This document shows positions 7,083-15,417 of a DNA stretch of 64,000 nt, piece by piece. The notes under the pieces are model-generated. The model was not told the origin of the DNA. It saw only the letters and a program-made list of their open reading frames with translations, and did no database searches. Each line of letters starts with the position of its first letter. The stretch's first letter is position 1. Both the position numbers and the translations under genes were made by a program. Source of the stretch: Flavobacterium sp. ALJ2 (GTDB taxonomy: Bacteria > Bacteroidota > Bacteroidia > Flavobacteriales > Flavobacteriaceae); NCBI RefSeq assembly GCF_015594725.1, contig NZ_JADNRC010000005.1:62001-126000 (forward strand), given 5' to 3'.

Positions 7083-9668
7083 TTAAGCTGAGTTTCTACT
7101 TGCATTTGTATTTCCAAAAAGAGAACGTGTTACTATTTTCTCATATACCTTTATCAAATCATCATCAACTTGATCTTGCTTGTTTAATTCATTAATTCTT
7201 AATAAAGCATATTGTTGTATTGTTAACAATGGCAAGACAATACGCTCTCTTATCTGAATAGAAGCTTTACCGTCAGGATAATTTTCCATTAGCTCTTTAT
7301 GTCCTGCAATTTTGAGCAACAAACGTTTTGTTTCCGAAAATTCATCATAGATAATTTGCCAAAACTCTCCAAATTCAGGGTCTTTTCTCATATAAGCTGT
7401 TAATGGTAAAAATGATTTTGCCAACGACATCATACTATTTTCTAATAAGGTTTTAAAGAATAATGAATTATCATATAAATCCTGAACTTTCTCCCATTGA
7501 TTCGTTTCTTCAAAATGCCTTAATGCCGAACCTACTCCAAAGAAACCTGGTACATTTTGTTTTAATTGACTCCAAGAACCAACAAACGGAATGGCGCGTA
7601 AATCTGCAAAATCTAAATTTTCAGACTTACTCCTTTTTGATGGTCGACTACCAATATTTGTTTTTGAGTAATATTTTAAAGTACTCATCTTTTCTAAATA
7701 AGGAATAAATTTTGGATGATTTTTAAAACTTAAATATTCTTGATATCCAAGTTCTGCCAATTGATCCAAAATATTTTTCTCATCTACAGTCAATTCATTT
7801 TCACCTTTACTAAATACCTGATTTGTAACTCCAGCACTCAATAAATTCTCTAAATTGTAACGACAGGAATCTAATGTTCCGAAATTAGAGCTAATAGTTT
7901 GCCCCTGAACAGTAATCTGAATTTCATTATTTTCAATTTTAGGCCCTAATGAAGCATAAAATTTATGCGTTTTTCCTCCTCCACGAGCTGGTGGTCCACC
8001 ACGTCCATCAAAGAAAATAGCTTTAATTCCGTATTTTCTAGAAACTTCAGTAAGTGCTTCTTTGGCTCTGTAAATACTCCAGTTTGCCATTAAATATCCA
8101 CCATCTTTTGTACCATCAGAAAAACCTAACATTATTGTTTGTTTGTTTCCTCTTTCGGTCAAGTGTTTTACATATTCTGGATTCGTATACAGTTGCTCCA
8201 TAATTTCATGAGCCTTTTGCAAATCATCAACAGATTCAAATAACGGAATAATATCAACCGTTGGGTTATCCCAATTATTCAATCTTATTAAAGCAAAAGT
8301 CTCCATTACATTCAGAGCACTTTCATTATTACTAATTATATAACGATTTGCCCCATACTCCCCATTATTCTCCTGAATGGCTTTAATAGCTTGGATAGAC
8401 TCAATTGTTGACTTTGTAATTTCATTTTCAAAAACATTCGCATTAAGATTTCCTTTTACTTTTGAAAGCATAGCTATCTTTTCGTTCTCTGATAAATCAT
8501 AATAATTAGCAGGAAAAACCGAAGGATCTGACTTTAGATAATACATTACAACATCCTTAAAAACAGCATCATGAATCTTACTATTCTGGCGGATATCTAG
8601 TGTTGCAAAATAAAAACCAAACAGATTAATCTTTATAAGCAACGCCTCTAATTCATCCAAATACAAAGACTGGTGCTTATCTACAATAATATCTTTAATC
8701 CTATTTAACTGTGTCTTAAACTCATCTAAAGTGATGTAAATTTCTCCTTTAGAATAAAATACTGAACGATACAATTTATATTCAAGATCAGATACTAGAG
8801 TATCCACTCCTGCAAATGTCAATTTTCTTTTTAAGTTTCGCATCTCAACATAGTAGCATTTTAGAATCGAAGTTCTCAAACGTTCTGCTACTTTTAAAGT
8901 AATGTCCGTTGTTACGAATGGGTTTCCATCACGATCTCCTCCTGGCCAAAATCCGAGTTTAATCAAAGGATTTTGAATCGATTTGCCGTGAAAGATATTT
9001 TTTTGAAGATAATGTACTATTTCACCAGAAGTTTCATAGAATACATTTTCCAAATACCAAATCAAACTCACTGCTTCATCATAAGGATTTGGTTTTTCAT
9101 TTTGTATAAATGGTGTTTTCCCTAACTGAGCAAGTAGTTTCTTGATTTTAAGCAAATCATTTGATCGGATTGCCGCAGTTAGATCATTGATAATACCTAA
9201 TACTGGACCTGGATAAAACTGTGTAGGATGTGCCGTTAAAACTGTACGAACATTAAAGTTTTCTAAAAACTCAATTAATTCATCATCTTTTTCTTTAGCA
9301 TCTGTCTTTTCTTTAATATCACGAAGCGAACCTCTTCCTTCCATATTATTTACAGTTGGAAATGCTGCATCTTCTATAGCATCAAACAATACTATTTGAC
9401 GCTCAATGTATTGAATAAATCGAAACATTAAATCAATTTTATCTGTTTCTGAAGCATCATTTAAATACTTTCCTGAGAAAAAATTCACAATCTCTTTAGG
9501 AGTTTCTTGTTTTTTAAAACCTGTTTCACAAACTTCAGTAAATAAAGGAAGTAAAACTCCTGTATTATCAATAGAGTCAAATGGTAGGGTAATAAATACA
9601 CTATTATAAATATGGTATTTAGAAAGAACATCTTGATTAAAACGTTCTATTTTTGGAAGCGTATACAT
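7083..9668 (-). CDS. ppc: Phosphoenolpyruvate carboxylase
   Basis: This cytoplasmic enzyme makes oxaloacetate from phosphoenolpyruvate and bicarbonate, replenishing the TCA cycle. The 861-residue product is close to the usual bacterial length. Signatures include the catalytic His in LTAHPTQFYPGP (H147), the GGDRDGNPFV motif (243-252), GFSDGTKDGGYL, FFDGRGGPPARGGG and QGQTISSNFG. The first motif has Gln where many bacterial enzymes have Glu (TAHPTE); the catalytic His itself is intact. The C-terminus (NTNASRNSA) corresponds to the conserved terminal region. The ATG at 9668 is the first codon of the open frame that makes sense. DinB follows it closely. Confidence 0.95.
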   Translation of the reverse strand: MYTLPKIERFNQDVLSKYHIYNSVFITLPFDSIDNTGVLLPLFTEVCETGFKKQETPKEIVNFFSGKYLNDASETDKIDLMFRFIQYIERQIVLFDAIEDAAFPTVNNMEGRGSLRDIKEKTDAKEKDDELIEFLENFNVRTVLTAHPTQFYPGPVLGIINDLTAAIRSNDLLKIKKLLAQLGKTPFIQNEKPNPYDEAVSLIWYLENVFYETSGEIVHYLQKNIFHGKSIQNPLIKLGFWPGGDRDGNPFVTTDITLKVAERLRTSILKCYYVEMRNLKRKLTFAGVDTLVSDLEYKLYRSVFYSKGEIYITLDEFKTQLNRIKDIIVDKHQSLYLDELEALLIKINLFGFYFATLDIRQNSKIHDAVFKDVVMYYLKSDPSVFPANYYDLSENEKIAMLSKVKGNLNANVFENEITKSTIESIQAIKAIQENNGEYGANRYIISNNESALNVMETFALIRLNNWDNPTVDIIPLFESVDDLQKAHEIMEQLYTNPEYVKHLTERGNKQTIMLGFSDGTKDGGYLMANWSIYRAKEALTEVSRKYGIKAIFFDGRGGPPARGGGKTHKFYASLGPKIENNEIQITVQGQTISSNFGTLDSCRYNLENLLSAGVTNQVFSKGENELTVDEKNILDQLAELGYQEYLSFKNHPKFIPYLEKMSTLKYYSKTNIGSRPSKRSKSENLDFADLRAIPFVGSWSQLKQNVPGFFGVGSALRHFEETNQWEKVQDLYDNSLFFKTLLENSMMSLAKSFLPLTAYMRKDPEFGEFWQIIYDEFSETKRLLLKIAGHKELMENYPDGKASIQIRERIVLPLLTIQQYALLRINELNKQDQVDDDLIKVYEKIVTRSLFGNTNASRNSA

Positions 9669-9703
9669 AATGCGTTATAGTTGGTTGGTTATTAGTTAAT
9701 TTT

Positions 9704-9735
9704 TCATAAAAAAACCCCAAGAAAAACTTGAGGTT
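9704..9735 (-). terminator. Terminator of the Lrp/AsnC gene
   Basis: Read on the minus strand, AACC-TCAAG and CTTG-GGGTT pair around a short T-rich loop and are followed by a run of seven T residues. It lies 26-60 bp after the regulator stop codon and before ppc. Confidence 0.7.
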
Positions 9736-9761
9736 ATATTCAATATAGCATTCAAGATCAA

Positions 9762-10241
9762 TTACATGTTTTTAAAAATAGTATGCATCAATCGTTTTTT
9801 ATCATTAATACTTTCTTCTAACGAAATCATAGTTTCTGTTCTATATACTCCTTCGATATCATCTATCATAAAGATAACTTCTTTTGCATGCTTAGTATCT
9901 TTTGCTCTAATTTTACAGAAAATATTAAATTTCCCTGTAGTTACAGATGCAACAGTTACAAACGGAATTTGATTAATACGCTCTAAAACAAATTTTGTTT
10001 GAGATGTATTGTTTAGAAAAACACCTACATATGCTATAAATGAATATCCTAATTTATCATAATCCAATGCTAATGAAGACCCCATTATTATCCCGGCATC
10101 TTCCATTTTTTTCACTCTCACATGTACTGTTCCTGCAGATATCAATAATTTTTTTGCAATGTCAGTAAACGGTACTCTTGTGTTGTCTATCAACATGTCT
10201 AATATCTGGTGATCTACTTCATCCAAACGAAATTTACTCAT
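9762..10241 (-). CDS. Lrp/AsnC family transcriptional regulator
   Basis: The 159-residue protein has the usual two-part layout of this family. An N-terminal winged helix-turn-helix starts at about residue 5 (VDHQILDMLIDNTRVPFTDIAKKLLISAGTVHVRVKKM), and a C-terminal ligand-binding RAM domain covers about residues 70-150 (AYVGVFLNN...GKFNIFCKIRA). Such proteins sense amino acids and form octamers. A -7 box lies 40 bp upstream of the ATG. It is monocistronic, with a terminator behind it. The amino acid sensed and the target genes cannot be read from the sequence. Confidence 0.9.
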   Translation of the reverse strand: MSKFRLDEVDHQILDMLIDNTRVPFTDIAKKLLISAGTVHVRVKKMEDAGIIMGSSLALDYDKLGYSFIAYVGVFLNNTSQTKFVLERINQIPFVTVASVTTGKFNIFCKIRAKDTKHAKEVIFMIDDIEGVYRTETMISLEESINDKKRLMHTIFKNM

Positions 10242-10280
10242 AGTTCTTTAATTAATATTACTAATTCCTATTACAAAGCA

Positions 10281-10288
10281 CAAAAATA
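10281..10288 (-). promoter_or_regulatory. -7 box (TATTTTTG) of the Lrp/AsnC gene
   Basis: On the minus strand TATTTTTG matches TAnnTTTG and sits 40 bp before the regulator ATG. No clear -33 TTG at ideal spacing was seen. Confidence 0.45.
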
Positions 10289-10318
10289 TACATAAAAAAT
10301 AACAAAACGATAATAAAA

Positions 10319-11473
10319 CTATCTTTTTATCAATCCGTTAACAAATTTTATGTTTTTATTTAAATAAAAATCCGCTTTCTGACTTGTTTTCGGAAAACCA
10401 CCAAAATCATCAGTATATTCTGCTCCTTTAGCATCATATTCAAAATGACCATAATGATTTTCTAATTCACCAACTTCGGTAACATAAGCAGTGAAACAAA
10501 TTTTATTTTCAATCAATTCCTCTTTGTATTGTGCGGCAAAATTCGTGATTATTTCAATACCATCATAATTTATTTTGATGTTTTTATATATAAAATCATA
10601 AAAAACGACTTTATTTTGTGAAATCTTCAAATATTTATTAATTCCACTGACAACTATATCGTTTTCGCTTAATGCCTTAAACCCTGAGATTAACGCAAAA
10701 AAGATATACTTCCTTGTGATTTCTCTTTCATAATCATTAGGATAATGCCCTGCTTCAAATAAAACTGTTGGCACTCCTAAATACTGAAATGTATCTCCTA
10801 TACAATTAATATTAAAAGAATCATCAAAACGACCTACTTGTCCAGGAATATAATCTTGTAAAACATCATTCATAACTACAATCAAATCTATCGCTTTCAT
10901 ACGTGACTCATTTATCTCACGCCCTTCATTATATGCTGGAGCCAAAAATGAGACTGTTGCTGGCTTTCCTGTATCGCCAGCACCAAAAATTGTACGCTGA
11001 TCATGCAGATTATAGCAGTAATGAGGCTTAAACTCTTCAAACGCCGCTCTTAACACTTTGCTTTCGGGCTGTGTTAACTGCTGTGAGTCACGATTCAAGT
11101 CGACTTTATTAGCATTTTCTCGAGTATATAACTTAGCGCCATCAGGATTTAACATAGGAATAGCACAAAAAGTAAACTTTTCTAATAGCTTATTTGCAAA
11201 ATCAGAACCGCTATTCAACACATTAATAAAGTCAAATAATGCCTTCGTAGTTGTACTTTCATTTCCATGCATTTGCGACCAAAGATAAATTCGAGTTTCA
11301 CCAGTCCCAATTTTGTAACTATATATAGGTTCCCCAAAAACAGATTTACCAATAACCTCAACTTGATTATTCGTATTTAATTTCTTCAACAAAGGAGTTA
11401 TCGACTCTAACGTAAGATACCTTCCTCCTATCGTTTGCTCTTTATGTAAGCTAAATAATTCTTCTAAAATCAT
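10319..11473 (-). CDS. M14-family zinc carboxypeptidase
   Basis: The 384-residue protein has the metallocarboxypeptidase M14 pattern: zinc ligands H69 and E72 in SQMHGNES, a third ligand H157 in YNLHDQRTI, the arginine/asparagine-type loop DLNRDSQ (about 125-131), and the catalytic glutamate E240 in VLFEAGHYPND. It lacks a signal peptide, so it probably works in the cytoplasm, unlike digestive members; a peptidoglycan-peptide or small-peptide substrate is possible. It is divergent from the XRE regulator gene at 11786. Its own -7 box is buried in a palindrome of the kind repeated through the intergenic region, so it is likely controlled by that regulator. Confidence 0.85.
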   Translation of the reverse strand: MILEELFSLHKEQTIGGRYLTLESITPLLKKLNTNNQVEVIGKSVFGEPIYSYKIGTGETRIYLWSQMHGNESTTTKALFDFINVLNSGSDFANKLLEKFTFCAIPMLNPDGAKLYTRENANKVDLNRDSQQLTQPESKVLRAAFEEFKPHYCYNLHDQRTIFGAGDTGKPATVSFLAPAYNEGREINESRMKAIDLIVVMNDVLQDYIPGQVGRFDDSFNINCIGDTFQYLGVPTVLFEAGHYPNDYEREITRKYIFFALISGFKALSENDIVVSGINKYLKISQNKVVFYDFIYKNIKINYDGIEIITNFAAQYKEELIENKICFTAYVTEVGELENHYGHFEYDAKGAEYTDDFGGFPKTSQKADFYLNKNIKFVNGLIKR

Positions 11474-11486
11474 GATGTATTGTTTG

Positions 11487-11559
11487 GTTTACAAAAGTAA
11501 ACATCTTTATTGTTACAATTGTAAACAGTAAAATAATTCAACAATCTACATTTGTAAAC
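11487..11559. promoter_or_regulatory. Three TTAC-N4-GTAA palindromes on the carboxypeptidase side, one covering its -7 box
   Basis: Boxes at 11487-11502 (GTTTACAAAAGTAAAC, perfect), 11511-11526 (TGTTACAATTGTAAAC) and 11544-11559 (ATCTACATTTGTAAAC) share the half-site GTTTAC/GTAAAC with a 4-bp spacer. The first contains CAAAAGTA (11492-11499), which on the minus strand is the -7 box TACTTTTG for the M14 gene. They look like operators for one dimeric repressor. Confidence 0.65.
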
Positions 11560-11707
11560 GCTAATTCCCCTCTAAGAACCCTGACCTACCCCGCTTTTGA
11601 TGACATTTGTTACTTATTTTTAAAAACACAGTTAAAGCATTACTTATTAGCAATTTAAGCAACTATACATGAAGCTATACAATAATACAAATAGAGCGAT
11701 TTACACT

Positions 11708-11794
11708 ATTTACAATTGTATAATTGGTGTTTCAGTATATTTTAATTACATTTGTAAACCGTCTTAATTTAAAAAACAATTTACAATGGTAAAC
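11708..11794. promoter_or_regulatory. Three further palindromes on the XRE side, covering its -7 box and its start codon
   Basis: Boxes at 11708-11723 (ATTTACAATTGTATAA), 11744-11759 (AATTACATTTGTAAAC) and 11779-11794 (ATTTACAATGGTAAAC) repeat the same dyad. The second contains TACATTTG at 11747-11754, a -7 box for the XRE gene. In the third the 4-bp spacer AATG includes the ATG start codon (11786-11788), so bound protein would cover the translation start. This layout suggests autorepression. Confidence 0.65.
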
Positions 11795-12259
11795 ATCGAG
11801 GATTTTATAAAAAGATTGGAAATTATACTAGATTATTATGGTTTAAACGCCTCTTCATTTGCAGATAAAATCGGAGTACAACGCTCTAGTATGTCTCACC
11901 TACTTTCGGGTAGAAACAAACCTAGCTTAGATTTTATATTAAAAATTATTGAGGTTTTCCCCGATATAGATTTGTACTGGGTTTTAAACGGAAAAGGATC
12001 CTTCCCTAAAAACGAAAATAGTAAAGGTGCTATAAATTCAATTCCAGAAGAAATTGAAAAACCCATCGCTCCTATTTTCCCAAATAAGGATTTCATTCCC
12101 GAAGATTTATTTTTAGAGATCGAAAATCCAAATGAGAAAAAACTGGTTGAAAAAAATACTGTAGAAATAAAAAACACAATTTCCAATACCTCTTCTGCAG
12201 AGATCGAGAAAATTGTGCTCTTTTATAAAAATGGGACTTTTAAAGTATATACTACTTAA
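11786..12259 (+). CDS. XRE/Cro-type helix-turn-helix regulator
   Basis: The 157-residue protein begins with a Cro/C1-type DNA-binding domain (about residues 5-65): SSFADKIGVQRSSMSHLLSGRNKPS is a clear helix-turn-helix with the family RN(K)PS motif, followed by LDFILKIIEVFPDIDLYWVLNG. The C-terminal part is low-complexity, Glu/Pro/Asn-rich and ends in a short beta-like segment (EIEKIVLFYKNGTFKVYTT). It is transcribed divergently from the M14 carboxypeptidase, and six palindromes fill the shared region, one over its own start codon. It is most simply an autoregulated repressor. Similar proteins also occur in phage and toxin-antitoxin settings, but no such partners are seen here. Confidence 0.85.
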   Translation: MVNIEDFIKRLEIILDYYGLNASSFADKIGVQRSSMSHLLSGRNKPSLDFILKIIEVFPDIDLYWVLNGKGSFPKNENSKGAINSIPEEIEKPIAPIFPNKDFIPEDLFLEIENPNEKKLVEKNTVEIKNTISNTSSAEIEKIVLFYKNGTFKVYTT

Positions 12260-12310
12260 TTTTTAATTTTGCGTATTTTAAAATTTCTGAAAAATCTTTA
12301 AAAAAACATT

Positions 12311-12862
12311 TTACAATTGAAGTTCATTACTTGGAATTTTTCCCAACACTCCTTTATAGTGTTGTTTTAAAATTTCCATATCTGCTTCATAATTTCCTGT
12401 AGGATAAAATGGCTTACCAAAATTAACTTCTTTTTTACCCCAATCAAAAGCTACTGGCACAATTGGCACATTTGCTTTTAAAGCGATATAATAAAAACCT
12501 GTTCTAATTTCAGAAACTTTTTTGCGAGTACCCTCTGGAGCAACTGCCAAACGAAAAACTTCTTTTCTCTCAAAAATAGCAGCAATCGAATCTACTTTAT
12601 TTAAACCTCCTGAACGATCTAAAGGCTCTCCTCCTGCACTTCTGAAATAATATCCAAAAGGAAATTTAAATAATTCTTTCTTTCCTACCCAATTCATTTC
12701 TAAACCCGATATTCCTCGGGTAAAAATTCCTAAATAAAAATCATGATTACTTGTATGCGGCATCACCATCAACACACATTTTTTAACCTCAGCATTTTCG
12801 ACCCCTACAATTTTCCATCCCATTAACTTCAAAAAGATGAATTTATATAATTGTTTCTTCAT
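12311..12862 (-). CDS. Lysophospholipid acyltransferase family protein
   Basis: The 183-residue protein matches the PlsC/LPLAT acyltransferase superfamily that acylates glycerophosphates or other lipid acceptors at the membrane. The catalytic HX4D motif is H36-TSNH-D41, and block III is PEGTRKK (108-114), followed by YYIALKANVPIVPVAFDW. It is shorter than typical PlsC (about 240 residues) and resembles the small glycerol-acyltransferase group that may act in cell-envelope or aminolipid synthesis. It is divergent from the methyltransferase gene at 12926. The acceptor cannot be named from the sequence. Confidence 0.85.
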   Translation of the reverse strand: MKKQLYKFIFLKLMGWKIVGVENAEVKKCVLMVMPHTSNHDFYLGIFTRGISGLEMNWVGKKELFKFPFGYYFRSAGGEPLDRSGGLNKVDSIAAIFERKEVFRLAVAPEGTRKKVSEIRTGFYYIALKANVPIVPVAFDWGKKEVNFGKPFYPTGNYEADMEILKQHYKGVLGKIPSNELQL

Positions 12863-12901
12863 TAATTTTATTTTAATCTACAAAATAAATAATTTAAATC
12901 T

Positions 12902-12909
12902 TAAATTTG
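12902..12909 (+). promoter_or_regulatory. -7 box (TAAATTTG) of the methyltransferase gene
   Basis: TAAATTTG matches TAnnTTTG and lies 17 bp before the ATG at 12926, giving a very short 5' leader. Confidence 0.5.
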
Positions 12910-12925
12910 GTAAAAACGCATACGA

Positions 12926-13588
12926 ATGATTAAGAAAATATTCAGTTACCTTGTTCCCATAAAAATTTTTGAAAAAAAATCTGCACGCAGTAAAGCTATT
13001 GAAGTTACTTGGGCAAACGGTGAATTAGTTTTAGATTCCGAAAATACCAATTATTCTTATGGTAGCTTACAACGTATCCTGAGATATGGTTTAAAAAACA
13101 TTGGCTTTAAAAAAATTCTTTCCATGAAAGAGATATTGCTTCTAGGTGTAGCTGGAGGTAGTGTTATCAAAACTCTTGTTGATGAAATAAAATACGAAGG
13201 CAAAATTACTGGTGTTGAAATTGACCCCGAAATACTAGAAGTCGCTAATAAATATTTCAATCTAAATAAAATCAAGCAACTTGAAATTATTATTGATGAT
13301 GCATTCGAATTTGTTTTAAAAACAAATAAAAAATATGATCTTATAATAATTGATGTTTTTGAAGACACTACAATGCCTAACTTTTTATTTGAAAGCTTCT
13401 TTAGCAATAGAGTCTGTGATCTTTTAAAAAATAATGGTTTTGTACTTTTCAATACCATGATTCTAAATGAAACACACAATATCAGAAACCGAAAATACAT
13501 TTCGGAAATAAATAACCTGCATGTCGTAAAAATGCTCCCTCGAATTGAAGAGCACAATGAATTGATAATTATTGAAAAACTAGCTTAA
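12926..13588 (+). CDS. Spermidine-synthase-like class I methyltransferase
   Basis: The 220-residue protein has the Rossmann methyltransferase core in the arrangement of spermidine-synthase-like proteins: motif I LLLGVAGGSV (71-80), the acidic ribose-binding VEIDPEILEVA (about 96), an Asp at DDAFEF, and YDLIIIDVFED. It lacks the gatekeeping and polyamine-binding residues expected of true aminopropyltransferases, such as the GGGDGG loop and YHE segment. It is therefore more likely a methyltransferase-fold protein of unknown substrate than a real SpeE. The polyamine genes at 1-4 kb are not adjacent, so context does not help. Confidence 0.75.
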   Translation: MIKKIFSYLVPIKIFEKKSARSKAIEVTWANGELVLDSENTNYSYGSLQRILRYGLKNIGFKKILSMKEILLLGVAGGSVIKTLVDEIKYEGKITGVEIDPEILEVANKYFNLNKIKQLEIIIDDAFEFVLKTNKKYDLIIIDVFEDTTMPNFLFESFFSNRVCDLLKNNGFVLFNTMILNETHNIRNRKYISEINNLHVVKMLPRIEEHNELIIIEKLA

Positions 13589-13664
13589 TCATAATTTCAT
13601 TTAGCACATAATACTAGGATTTATATTTAAAACAATTACAACAGATATAAAAAAATAAAAATAC

Positions 13665-14342
13665 ATGCTCAGCTTAGAAACAACTTTAAAAAATTTAGCC
13701 CCAGCAAAAGTAATCGATTCTACAATTGACTATTCAGACTATACATCTTTGGATTTATCTGTTTCTAACCAGGAATTAAAAAACAACAAACCCGAAACAG
13801 CTAAAGATTTTGAAAATTATATCGAAAAAGTAGTAACTCGTACCAATGCTCAAGTCGCTTTTGGTGGTTATCTGGAAGAGCGGAATATATATAAACGAAG
13901 TGAAAACTTTAAAAATCATACAATACCAGAGCGCAACATACATATTGGTTTAGATTTATGGATTAAAGCTGGAACTCCTGTTTTAGCTGCATTTGAAGGA
14001 ACTGTCCATAGTTTTAAAAACAATGCTAATTTGGGTGATTATGGCCCTACAATTATTCTAGAACATACTATTGAAAATCATATTTTCTATACTTTATATG
14101 GGCATTTGTCGTTAGAAAGTATAGTTAACCTTAAAGTAGGAGCTGTTTTTCAAAAAGAACAAATTTTAGCCACTTTAGGCAAACCAAATGTAAATGGTGA
14201 TTATGCCCCACACTTACACTTTCAGATTATAAAAAACATAGGAGACAATTTCGGTGATTATCCCGGTGTTTGCAGTAAAATCGACCTAGATTATTACACT
14301 AACAACTGCCCAAATCCCAATTTAATATTAAAAATAACATAA
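13665..14342 (+). CDS. M23-type metallopeptidase domain protein without signal peptide
   Basis: The 225-residue protein ends in a LytM/M23 endopeptidase domain. Zinc ligands are H93 and D97 in NIHIGLDLW and H185 in APHLHFQI, with the accessory H183, and the segment YTLYGHLSLES is typical. M23 enzymes cut peptidoglycan cross-bridges and are normally exported, but residues 1-60 here show no signal peptide or membrane anchor. Either export is non-classical, the protein works on a cytoplasmic substrate, or the fold is reused. It heads a run of five genes with gaps of 61 bp or less, ending at 16337. Confidence 0.8.
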   Translation: MLSLETTLKNLAPAKVIDSTIDYSDYTSLDLSVSNQELKNNKPETAKDFENYIEKVVTRTNAQVAFGGYLEERNIYKRSENFKNHTIPERNIHIGLDLWIKAGTPVLAAFEGTVHSFKNNANLGDYGPTIILEHTIENHIFYTLYGHLSLESIVNLKVGAVFQKEQILATLGKPNVNGDYAPHLHFQIIKNIGDNFGDYPGVCSKIDLDYYTNNCPNPNLILKIT

Positions 14343-14348
14343 AGAACA

Positions 14349-14825
14349 ATGAAGAAAGTACTATTTATTTTAAGTTTGCTTCTGTTGATTGGTTGTAAAT
14401 CAAAAACAGGTGGAAACAAAACAGAAGATTTAAAAATATCAAAAGTTTTAGTTACAGAAGTAGATAATAGCCAACAAAAAAAGGCCTACGATTTAGGAAA
14501 ACGTGTTTTATTGACTTGTAATACCTCAAAATTCAAACCTTTTAACGAAACTGAAGTTACACCATCGGTTATGGCAAATACCACTGAAGAGCGACTAACA
14601 AAAACATGTCAGAAATTCCGACAATGGTACGGAGCATTTAAAGATCTTAAACTAGATGGTATTTATAAAACCAAACATGAAACAATCTACAGGTATAGAG
14701 CTTTATATGAAAAAAAAGTAGCCAATAAAGAACTTCGTGTGTATGTAAATGAAGAGAACCTGATTTCGGCTATAAAATCGTTGGACTGGGACGAAACATT
14801 CGAGTCAAAATTAACTGAAAAATAA
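14349..14825 (+). CDS. Small lipoprotein of unknown function
   Basis: A 158-residue product opens with a lipoprotein signal: MKKVLFILSLLLLIGC, lipobox LIGC with the lipidated Cys at 16. The mature part is mixed charged with a central helix-rich segment (AYDLGKRVLLTCNTSKFKPFNE). I recognise no named domain. It starts 6 bp after the M23 gene and ends 6 bp before the next gene, so the three are almost certainly co-transcribed. Envelope localisation fits a partner role with the peptidase-like protein. Confidence 0.8.
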   Translation: MKKVLFILSLLLLIGCKSKTGGNKTEDLKISKVLVTEVDNSQQKKAYDLGKRVLLTCNTSKFKPFNETEVTPSVMANTTEERLTKTCQKFRQWYGAFKDLKLDGIYKTKHETIYRYRALYEKKVANKELRVYVNEENLISAIKSLDWDETFESKLTEK

Positions 14826-14831
14826 CCCCAT

Positions 14832-15356
14832 ATGAATTATAAAACACTACTGATTTTACCCTTTCTTTTCTTATCCACATTGGTTAATGCTCAGGAGTTG
14901 CTTAATTTTAAAGGAAAAACATACCCTGCTACACCCGCTTGGGATTTTATCTGTGAAAATTATGCTTTATCTGGCGAAGCCAATATTCAAATTGCAAAAA
15001 CTGAAACAGGAGGAATTTTAAAAATTAGTGTAGCAACAACTGATCCTAAATTACAAATTACCGGCACTACTTATATTTATTTAGTAGATAATACCATTAT
15101 TGTATGTGTAGACAAAAAGAATACCGAAGCTGCTGAAAATAAAACGGTAACTTACTTTAATCTTTCTGCTATCGAAATGAATAAATTAAAGAAAACTGAT
15201 GTCCAATCTATTAGATTCAACATATCAGGAACTACAAATAAATTCAGCAGCCAAATTGGGAATTTTACAGCTATAAATAAGAAATCGTATTACGCTACCA
15301 AATTTGATAAATCTAAGAATAGCTTTGAAACTGCTGTAGAAATTCAAGTCTTGTAA
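14832..15356 (+). CDS. Secreted or periplasmic protein of unknown function
   Basis: The 174-residue protein has an N-terminal signal peptide (MNYKTLLILPFLFLSTLVNAQ, likely cut after NAQ or NA-Q). The rest is predicted beta-rich, with alternating hydrophobic residues (TTYIYLVDNTIIVCVDKKN), and is not similar to a family I can name. It is third in the operon that begins at 13665. Confidence 0.75.
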   Translation: MNYKTLLILPFLFLSTLVNAQELLNFKGKTYPATPAWDFICENYALSGEANIQIAKTETGGILKISVATTDPKLQITGTTYIYLVDNTIIVCVDKKNTEAAENKTVTYFNLSAIEMNKLKKTDVQSIRFNISGTTNKFSSQIGNFTAINKKSYYATKFDKSKNSFETAVEIQVL

Positions 15357-15417
15357 GTTTTTTTTATTAAAAAGGAATCAATTATTCTGTACTTTTATAC
15401 TCTAAATTACATCAAAA

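Noticed and set aside
11786..12259. Antitoxin of a toxin-antitoxin pair or phage repressor
   Set aside because: No toxin or phage genes lie nearby; the partner gene is a carboxypeptidase transcribed divergently.
12926..13588. True spermidine synthase
   Set aside because: The aminopropyltransferase-specific residues are not seen and it is not linked to the polyamine genes; the fold alone is not enough.
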